From Spirochaetales bacterium (GTDB lineage: Bacteria > Spirochaetota > Spirochaetia > Treponematales > UBA12059), in NCBI GenBank assembly GCA_004525355.1, contig SPCK01000045.1:1-10406 (forward strand): 10,406 bases of DNA, given 5' to 3'. The notes under the pieces were generated by a model. It saw only the letters and a program-made list of their open reading frames with translations. It made no database searches and was not told where the DNA came from. Shown piece by piece: positions 6,670 through 10,406 of the stretch (its first letter is position 1; every line of letters begins with the position of its first letter). A program made the translations under genes and the position numbers.

Positions 6670-7407
6670 TTAGAAAGATCGGTCTCGGTAAGGATCCCAG
6701 GGTTCGTCACGCGCATATATTCTCTCAAGGCCGGCCAGGTCCAGTTCCATGTACTCCAGCTTCCAGGCGCCATCCGTTTGCTGGCCGACCAGAATTCCCG
6801 CACCGGCTCGGAATGTTTCGCCGACCAGCCTCAATTCGGCAAACATACCTCCTCCTGAAGGTTGGAATCGACTCAGCCGGATTTCCTTGATTTCTTGTAC
6901 GGATGCCAGCGCTTCGCCGTACAAAGCCACGGTCACATCGGCGGCGGAGGGGACGAATGCGTCCCTCGCCAATGTATTGGTCAACAGGGCCTGGGTCAGG
7001 CGTCTGACGGGCTCAAGCTCGGGCGCGTCGCCCCCGACCGGCATGAGAGGTCCCAACTCGAAGTCTTCCGGCAGAACGATATCCAATGGATTGAGAGTCA
7101 ACAGCCGATCGTGCCCTCCGAGGCTCGTAGCGATTACCGCCTGTGCGGCGGGCTTGGCCCTGCCGATCGGAGCGGAGGCCATGGGTACAGGCGATCCGGC
7201 GACAGCAGTAGGGACGCTCGGTTTTTCGCCTTGGCCTGCCGGACTGACAACCGGTTTCGATGGACTCTGAACCTGCGATATCGATGCTGATGGTTCCAGC
7301 GATCCACGTCTGGAGCAGGATACGGGCGCCAGCGCAAGCAACAAGCCTGCCGACGCAAGAACACGCAGAATGCCGCTACCATGCATAACGACTGTGACTC
7401 GATTCAT
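6670..7407 (-). CDS. Probable lipoprotein of unknown function
   Basis: I do not recognise this family. From the ATG at 7407 the product has 245 residues. It begins with a signal peptide of lipoprotein type: a hydrophobic stretch ILRVLASAGLLLALAPVSC ending at Cys31, preceded by few charges. The lipobox (PVSC) is non-canonical, although spirochaetal lipoboxes are known to be loose. A low-complexity linker rich in Pro, Ala, Ser and Val follows (about 32-90), as expected for an exported, membrane-tethered protein. The folded part (about 95-245) ends with strands such as FAELRLVGETF and GAWKLEYMELDLAGLE, reminiscent of an NTF2-like sheet, which is only an impression. No start has a clear Shine-Dalgarno sequence; TTG at 7428 and ATG at 7386 are alternatives. 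It may be co-transcribed with the PilZ gene 128 bp downstream. Confidence 0.75.
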   Translation of the reverse strand: MNRVTVVMHGSGILRVLASAGLLLALAPVSCSRRGSLEPSASISQVQSPSKPVVSPAGQGEKPSVPTAVAGSPVPMASAPIGRAKPAAQAVIATSLGGHDRLLTLNPLDIVLPEDFELGPLMPVGGDAPELEPVRRLTQALLTNTLARDAFVPSAADVTVALYGEALASVQEIKEIRLSRFQPSGGGMFAELRLVGETFRAGAGILVGQQTDGAWKLEYMELDLAGLERIYARDEPWDPYRDRSF

Positions 7408-7421
7408 AGGTATGGTATAAT
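7394..7421 (+). promoter_or_regulatory. Predicted extended -10 promoter of the HD phosphohydrolase gene
   Basis: TGGTATAAT at 7413-7421 is a perfect -10 with a TGn extension. GTGACT at 7394-7399 is a moderate -35 with a 16-nt spacer. Transcription would start near 7428, giving a leader of about 126 nt. The promoter overlaps the start region of the divergent lipoprotein gene, so the two transcription units probably interfere or share control. Confidence 0.6.
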
Positions 7422-7435
7422 AGCACAAGGCTCGT

Positions 7436-7471
7436 CCAAGGTGCAGGCGCTTTTTCTAGAAGCGGCCTTGG
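7436..7471 (+). repeat. Hairpin in the HD-gene leader
   Basis: CCAAGG (7436-7441) pairs with CCTTGG (7466-7471), and inside it CGCTT (7448-7452) pairs with AAGCG (7460-7464). GTGCA (7441-7445) could instead pair with TGCAC (7476-7480), so two structures compete. The hairpin lies in the predicted 126-nt leader. No T-run follows the outer stem. Confidence 0.4.
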
Positions 7472-7553
7472 CTCTTGCACGAAACCGGTCCGCTTGTTTT
7501 CCGACGGGTGGCTGGCCGGGGAAAAAACATTTGGCAGCTCCCGAGGAGGTCTC

Positions 7554-8819
7554 GTGGACGGCTTGACCAGGCATTTTGGCATCAGGTTTCCTGAACCGGT
7601 GCGCGATCCAATCTGGAAAAATATTCTACTACCGGCGGAATTCCTACCCGTGATCGACTCTCCAGAGTTCGTCCAGCTTTCCCGGATTCATCAGCTGGGA
7701 CCTGCCCATTTGGTCTATCCGGGCGCCACGCACACGCGCCGCGCGCATTCCCTGGGCGTATTCGAGATGGCCAAGCGCCTGCTCGGGAGCCTAGCCGACG
7801 AGGAACTGCCAGCGGTCATCGACGAGGCGGGCGCCCGATCGTTCTTGATGGCAGCCCTGTGCCACGATCTCGGCCACTTCCCATACGCGCACTCGCTCAA
7901 GGAATTACCGTTGACCGATCATGAAGAGTTGACGGCCCGCGTCGTAACTGGACCGCTTTACGGGGTTATCTGCGCTTCGGGCGCCGACCCAGGCATGGTT
8001 GCAGCCATTGTGGACGAGACCCAGCCCGGGGGAGGCGAGGCGCTTTCCTTGTTCAGGCGCCTGCTCTCGGGCGTCCTGGATCCGGATAAACTCGATTATC
8101 TAAATCGTGACGCCTGGGCTTGCGGGGTACCTTACGGCGTGCAGGACGTTGACTTCATTCTCCAGCACGTGGGCCTTGACGATTCCGGACGGCCTGGTGT
8201 GGACGAACGGGGTGTCATGGCCGTCGAATCGGTGCTGTTCAGCAAGTACCAGATGTACAGGGCCGTTTACTGGCACCGTTCCGTCCGCGCGGCGACGGCC
8301 ATGATAAAGAAGGCGGTCGCGGCCGCGCTTGCCTCGGAAGCGGTGAAACCCGAGGATCTGTACGGCCTGGACGATCCGGGGTTTTATGAACGCATGGGCA
8401 ATCATGAGCGGGATCCGTCGGGCCTCATCGCATCCGTGCGCCGGGGAGCGCTATTGAGAACCTGTTACGAGGCGCCCTTCGATGCGGAGCTGCCGCTGCA
8501 CGCGAGCGCGGGGAATCTTTCCCTGCGCCCAGGATTGGAAGCGGAACTATGCCGGGCGATAGGTTCCCGGGGCGGTACCGGGGGGAATACGGCGGCGGTC
8601 ATCATCGACCTTCCCGAGCCCATATCCTTTGAATCCGACCTTCCGGTGCTCGGTACGGGAATGTCTTTTTCTGAATACGCGACGGTGTTCCGGCCCGGGG
8701 TCGTATCCTCCTTTGCGCGCGCGCTCCGGGTGCTTCGGGTATTCACGGATGCCGATCCAGTGGCCGTATCCGGGATCGTGGCCGAAGCCTTGGGCGGAAT
8801 CAAGAAAAACGCTTCCTGA
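7554..8819 (+). CDS. HD-domain phosphohydrolase (SAMHD1/dGTPase-like family, COG1078 type)
   Basis: This is a predicted metal-dependent phosphohydrolase of 421 aa, in a family that includes dNTP triphosphohydrolases; the substrate here is not known. The HD motifs are complete: THTRRAHSLGV (H65), ALCHDLGHFPYAH (H104, D105) and DPDKLDYLNRDAW (D181 in the position of the last metal ligand), with a family-typical YRAVYWHRSVRAAT further on. The length fits the COG1078-type group. The GTG start at 7554 is preferred because GAGGAGGT (7543-7550) lies just upstream with about 4-nt spacing, and the protein then begins directly before the conserved FPEPVRDPIW segment. The TTG at 7494 has no comparable site. 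It is followed 133 bp later by the comFB-like gene on the same strand. Nucleotide pool control or signalling-nucleotide breakdown are both possible. Confidence 0.9.
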   Translation: MDGLTRHFGIRFPEPVRDPIWKNILLPAEFLPVIDSPEFVQLSRIHQLGPAHLVYPGATHTRRAHSLGVFEMAKRLLGSLADEELPAVIDEAGARSFLMAALCHDLGHFPYAHSLKELPLTDHEELTARVVTGPLYGVICASGADPGMVAAIVDETQPGGGEALSLFRRLLSGVLDPDKLDYLNRDAWACGVPYGVQDVDFILQHVGLDDSGRPGVDERGVMAVESVLFSKYQMYRAVYWHRSVRAATAMIKKAVAAALASEAVKPEDLYGLDDPGFYERMGNHERDPSGLIASVRRGALLRTCYEAPFDAELPLHASAGNLSLRPGLEAELCRAIGSRGGTGGNTAAVIIDLPEPISFESDLPVLGTGMSFSEYATVFRPGVVSSFARALRVLRVFTDADPVAVSGIVAEALGGIKKNAS

Positions 8820-8861
8820 TCGCTGCTCCGGGATGGTACTGAATTCAACGCTGGGTTATCC

Positions 8862-8889
8862 TTGCAGAATCGGCATAGATCGATACACT
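8862..8889 (+). promoter_or_regulatory. Possible promoter of the ComFB-domain gene
   Basis: TTGCAG (8862-8867) and TACACT (8884-8889) are 16 nt apart, each matching four of six consensus bases. It lies in the 133-bp gap after the HD gene. A start near 8896 would give a leader of about 57 nt. I see no terminator after the HD gene, so read-through is also likely. Confidence 0.35.
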
Positions 8890-8952
8890 AGTGTGGGAGG
8901 ACTTTCCCTGACCAGTACGCGATCTGGTTGGCATCCTGCCAGAGGAGCATTC

Positions 8953-9648
8953 ATGGATATTCATAATTTGATGGAAGAACTTGTCAAAACGACAGTAAAT
9001 GAGATGTTCGATGCCGAAACGAAGGAATCCACCGGTTCGTGGTGTACCTGCTGGCAATGCAGGGTGGACGTTGCATGTTATGTCCTGAACAAGCTCAAGC
9101 CGGAATACGTGTTGTCCGGGCGCGGAGTTGCATATTCCGAGATGGATTATACTGAAAAGCTACAGACAACAGCGGATGTCGTATCGTTGGCCCGGGAAGG
9201 CTGGACCCAGATAAACCTCGCCAAGCGGCCCAATCATTCGCATGACAGCAAGGAGCAGCCGACGATCCTTCCCGTGGGTCCAGTATTCAATCTCCCGCCG
9301 ATCAAGGGCAGGCTGTTCAATGGCAACAACTTCGAGCCAATATCCAGCGGTAGCGTTTCTTTAATTGACGACAAGGGTATCGTTCGGATGATGGACGCCA
9401 ACTGGCAGAATCCGTTTACCATAGCAGCAAACACGGCAGGCACGTTCATTTTCTGGCCATATCCCATCGTGGCAGCGAAGGTCGGAGAAGCGCGGAATTT
9501 CAGCCTGACCATTTCGGCCGAACTGCCGGGATACGAGCCCCTGTCGCATTTTCTGGAGCTTGAGGTGCGTACGGAGGAAAGTGCCAATGGCAATTTCTCC
9601 ATGCAGGCCCTGCATCGTCTGCCGGACCTGTACGTCTTTCCGAAATAG
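8953..9648 (+). CDS. ComFB-domain protein with C-terminal beta-rich domain
   Basis: The 231-aa product begins with a ComFB domain (late competence development protein family, about 1-95). Its hallmark is SWCTCWQCRVDVACYVLNKL at 29-48, with Cys31, Cys33, Cys36 and Cys42 and Asp39, followed by LKPEYVLSGRGVAY. Recent work on cyanobacterial ComFB/CdgR proteins reports cyclic dinucleotide binding; applying that here is inference. Residues about 105-231 form a second domain not present in the short ComFB proteins. It has alternating strands (GSVSLIDDKGIVRMMDANW, AGTFIFWPYP, RNFSLTISAELPGYE) resembling a carboxypeptidase-regulatory-like or Ig-like beta sandwich. The ATG at 8953 has AGAGGAG at 8941-8947, 5 nt upstream; the frame is open further upstream, but that part overlaps the HD gene and is not coding. 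No signal peptide is seen, so the protein should be cytoplasmic. It is convergent with the next gene, 7 bp away. Confidence 0.85.
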   Translation: MDIHNLMEELVKTTVNEMFDAETKESTGSWCTCWQCRVDVACYVLNKLKPEYVLSGRGVAYSEMDYTEKLQTTADVVSLAREGWTQINLAKRPNHSHDSKEQPTILPVGPVFNLPPIKGRLFNGNNFEPISSGSVSLIDDKGIVRMMDANWQNPFTIAANTAGTFIFWPYPIVAAKVGEARNFSLTISAELPGYEPLSHFLELEVRTEESANGNFSMQALHRLPDLYVFPK

Positions 9649-9655
9649 GCAGGGC

Positions 9656-9898
9656 TCAGCCTCCCATAGATGCCAGTTCGTGAGGCGGTACCAGCTCGAG
9701 ATAGAACAAGATATCCAGCTGGCCGCGTTCCTCGACGTGACGGACCTTGAAAACTCGATAGGCGATCATGCGTATCGTCATCAGCGGAAGCGTCAGAGGG
9801 CGTCCGTTCATATCAACGACTTCATTCATCCGCAGCAGTCTGTCCGTCTCCTGTCTGTCCCCGTCCGGGTAAACGATATACCTGGTTTCAATGGTCAT
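9656..9898 (-). CDS. Small protein of unknown function
   Basis: I do not recognise this gene. From the ATG at 9898 it encodes 80 aa starting MTIETRYIVYPDG, with a charged, beta-looking pattern (MIAYRVFKVRHVEERGQLDILFYLEL), no membrane helix and no signal peptide. The frame is also open to an ATG at 9964, which would add 22 residues (MASRSNPNRACPEPAQ...). Those look non-native, and neither start has a properly spaced Shine-Dalgarno sequence. A promoter candidate (TTGCCC 9935-9930, TATTAT 9911-9906 on the minus strand) would start transcription almost at the ATG at 9898, so the mRNA could be leaderless. The gene converges on the ComFB gene and diverges from mraZ. The low-repeat, codon-like composition makes it probably real; the start is uncertain. 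Confidence 0.6.
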   Translation of the reverse strand: MTIETRYIVYPDGDRQETDRLLRMNEVVDMNGRPLTLPLMTIRMIAYRVFKVRHVEERGQLDILFYLELVPPHELASMGG

Positions 9899-9910
9899 GT
9901 GCCGGATAAT

Positions 9911-9938
9911 AACCGCTTGCGCCGGTTCAGGGCAAGCG
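9911..9938. repeat. Overlapping inverted repeats before the small minus-strand gene
   Basis: CGCTTGC (9914-9920) is inverted as GCAAGCG (9932-9938), and AACCG (9911-9915) as CGGTT (9923-9927). The two pairings share bases and so exclude each other. If translation starts at 9898 this region is the promoter spacer; if it starts at 9964 it is coding. No function can be assigned. Confidence 0.3.
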
Positions 9939-10002
9939 CGATTTGGATTACTGCGTGAAGCCATTCTTCTGAACTTGAGCGCTATTTTATATCGCTGATC
10001 AT

Positions 10003-10064
10003 GAAAAATGATGAAAATTCACAAACAACTATACAAATGTATAGTATAAAACACGAAAAATGAT
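10003..10064. promoter_or_regulatory. AT-rich regulatory region: palindrome flanked by direct repeats, possible upstream mraZ promoter
   Basis: An 18-bp palindrome with a 2-bp centre, ACTATACAAATGTATAGT (10028-10045), is flanked by two exact copies of GAAAAATGAT (10003-10012 and 10055-10064). TTCACA (10018-10023) and TATAGT (10040-10045), 16 nt apart, form a plausible plus-strand promoter that the palindrome overlaps, which would suit a repressor site. It lies between the small divergent gene and mraZ. Confidence 0.45.
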
Positions 10065-10096
10065 TCTGTCTAGTTAAATCTTCTCTATTCAGTTCG

Positions 10097-10124
10097 TTGA
10101 CAAGGTGGGCCAATGGGGTAGTAT
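10097..10124 (+). promoter_or_regulatory. Predicted sigma-70 promoter of mraZ
   Basis: A perfect TTGACA at 10097-10102 and TAGTAT at 10119-10124 are 16 nt apart. Transcription would begin near 10131, immediately before the MraZ boxes. Two more G-rich pentamers (GTGGG 10105-10109 and GGGGT 10115-10119) lie in the spacer with the same 10-bp step. Confidence 0.65.
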
Positions 10125-10135
10125 ATAGTCGATAG

Positions 10136-10170
10136 GTGGGAAAAAGTGGGAAAACAAGGGAAATAGTGGA
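10136..10170 (+). promoter_or_regulatory. MraZ-type operator: four pentamer boxes at 10-bp period
   Basis: GTGGG (10136), GTGGG (10146), AAGGG (10156) and GTGGA (10166) each begin exactly 10 bp after the previous one, separated by AT-rich 5-mers (AAAAA, AAAAC, AAATA). Known MraZ operators are direct repeats of TGGG-type boxes separated by 5 bp just upstream of mraZ, so this is the expected autoregulatory site. It ends directly at the start codon and covers the ribosome binding region. Confidence 0.75.
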
Positions 10171-10406
10171 ATGGAATTGGTAACCGGTGAGTTCAGAAAC
10201 ACGCTCGACGACAAAGGCAGGATATCCCTGCCCGCCAAGCTGCGTTCCGGTCTTTCCTCCAACATGCTCGTGGTTACCCAGGGGACCGACAAATGCCTAT
10301 GGCTATTCACGCCGGAGCGCTGGAAGTCCCTGTCCGACCAGATATTTTCCTCGACCAGCCTGTTCCATCAACAGGCCCGCATAATACAGCGGCGGATCAT
10401 CGCTCC
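10171..10406 (+). CDS. mraZ: Transcriptional regulator MraZ (N-terminal part; continues beyond window)
   Basis: The first 78 codons are present. The product begins MELVTGEFRNTLDDKGRISL, matching the start of MraZ, the AbrB-like DNA-binding regulator of the division and cell wall (dcw) cluster. The first DxxxR motif is at D13-R17 and is followed by LPAKLR. Further on, VVTQGTDKCLWLFTPERWKSL fits the family pattern. The second half lies outside the window. There is no well-spaced Shine-Dalgarno sequence: AAGGG is 10 nt and GTGGA 0 nt before the ATG, and both are also operator boxes. MraZ usually represses its own promoter and is followed by mraW/rsmH and fts/mur genes, so that cluster should lie to the right. 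Confidence 0.93.
   Translation, partial: MELVTGEFRNTLDDKGRISLPAKLRSGLSSNMLVVTQGTDKCLWLFTPERWKSLSDQIFSSTSLFHQQARIIQRRIIA

Noticed and set aside
7494..7553. Upstream TTG start of the HD phosphohydrolase
   Set aside because: There is no Shine-Dalgarno sequence before it, and GAGGAGGT precedes the in-frame GTG at 7554.
8629..8952. Longer version of the ComFB-domain protein beginning within the HD gene
   Set aside because: The upstream codons overlap the confident HD coding sequence in another frame, while the ATG at 8953 has AGAGGAG and begins just before the conserved domain.

Overview
The window looks like chromosomal DNA of a spirochaete, most likely a member of the Treponema/Spirochaeta group. 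The reasons are: a SpoIIE-type phosphatase, STAS and RsbW-like gene set without a sigma factor beside it; a YcgR-like PilZ protein with an internal GAF-like domain; a CxCxxC ComFB protein; and mraZ at the right edge, where the cell-division/murein cluster normally begins. G+C is moderately high, judged by eye at about 55-58 percent. The taxonomic placement is inference. No rRNA, tRNA, CRISPR array, insertion sequence or phage gene was seen.

Left part (1-2250). One long minus-strand gene runs off the left edge and is open for 705 codons from its ATG at 2117. I read it as a regulatory or scaffold protein: an N-terminal region with the outline of a degenerate class III cyclase domain, a middle region with the outline of a degenerate STAND-type ATPase, a winged-helix-like segment, then TPR-like helices. 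A short divergent promoter region (about 2118-2341) separates it from the next operon and contains two palindromes.

Central operon (2342-5218, plus strand). Three tightly spaced genes with good ribosome binding sites form a partner-switching module: a seven-helix membrane/GAF/PP2C phosphatase, a STAS anti-sigma-antagonist-like protein and an RsbW/SpoIIAB-like GHKL kinase. A strong intrinsic terminator ends the operon. The expected cycle is that the kinase phosphorylates the STAS protein and the membrane phosphatase reverses this on a signal. The final target is not encoded here.

Middle (5294-7407, minus strand). A YcgR-like protein comes first in coordinates; its cyclic-di-GMP motifs RxxxR and DxSxxG are far apart, separated by a GAF-like insert. 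Upstream of it lies a probable lipoprotein of unknown function. A near-perfect palindrome sits between these two genes.

Right part (7554-10406). A plus-strand HD-domain phosphohydrolase (SAMHD1/dGTPase-like family) has an extended -10 promoter and a structured leader. It is followed by a ComFB-domain protein fused to a beta-rich C-terminal domain, then a small convergent minus-strand gene of unknown function. The last region is an AT-rich regulatory stretch leading into mraZ, with a TTGACA promoter and an array of MraZ-type boxes at 10-bp spacing immediately before the start codon. Signal-transduction proteins dominate the window; two of them (PilZ and ComFB) are candidate cyclic-dinucleotide receptors.
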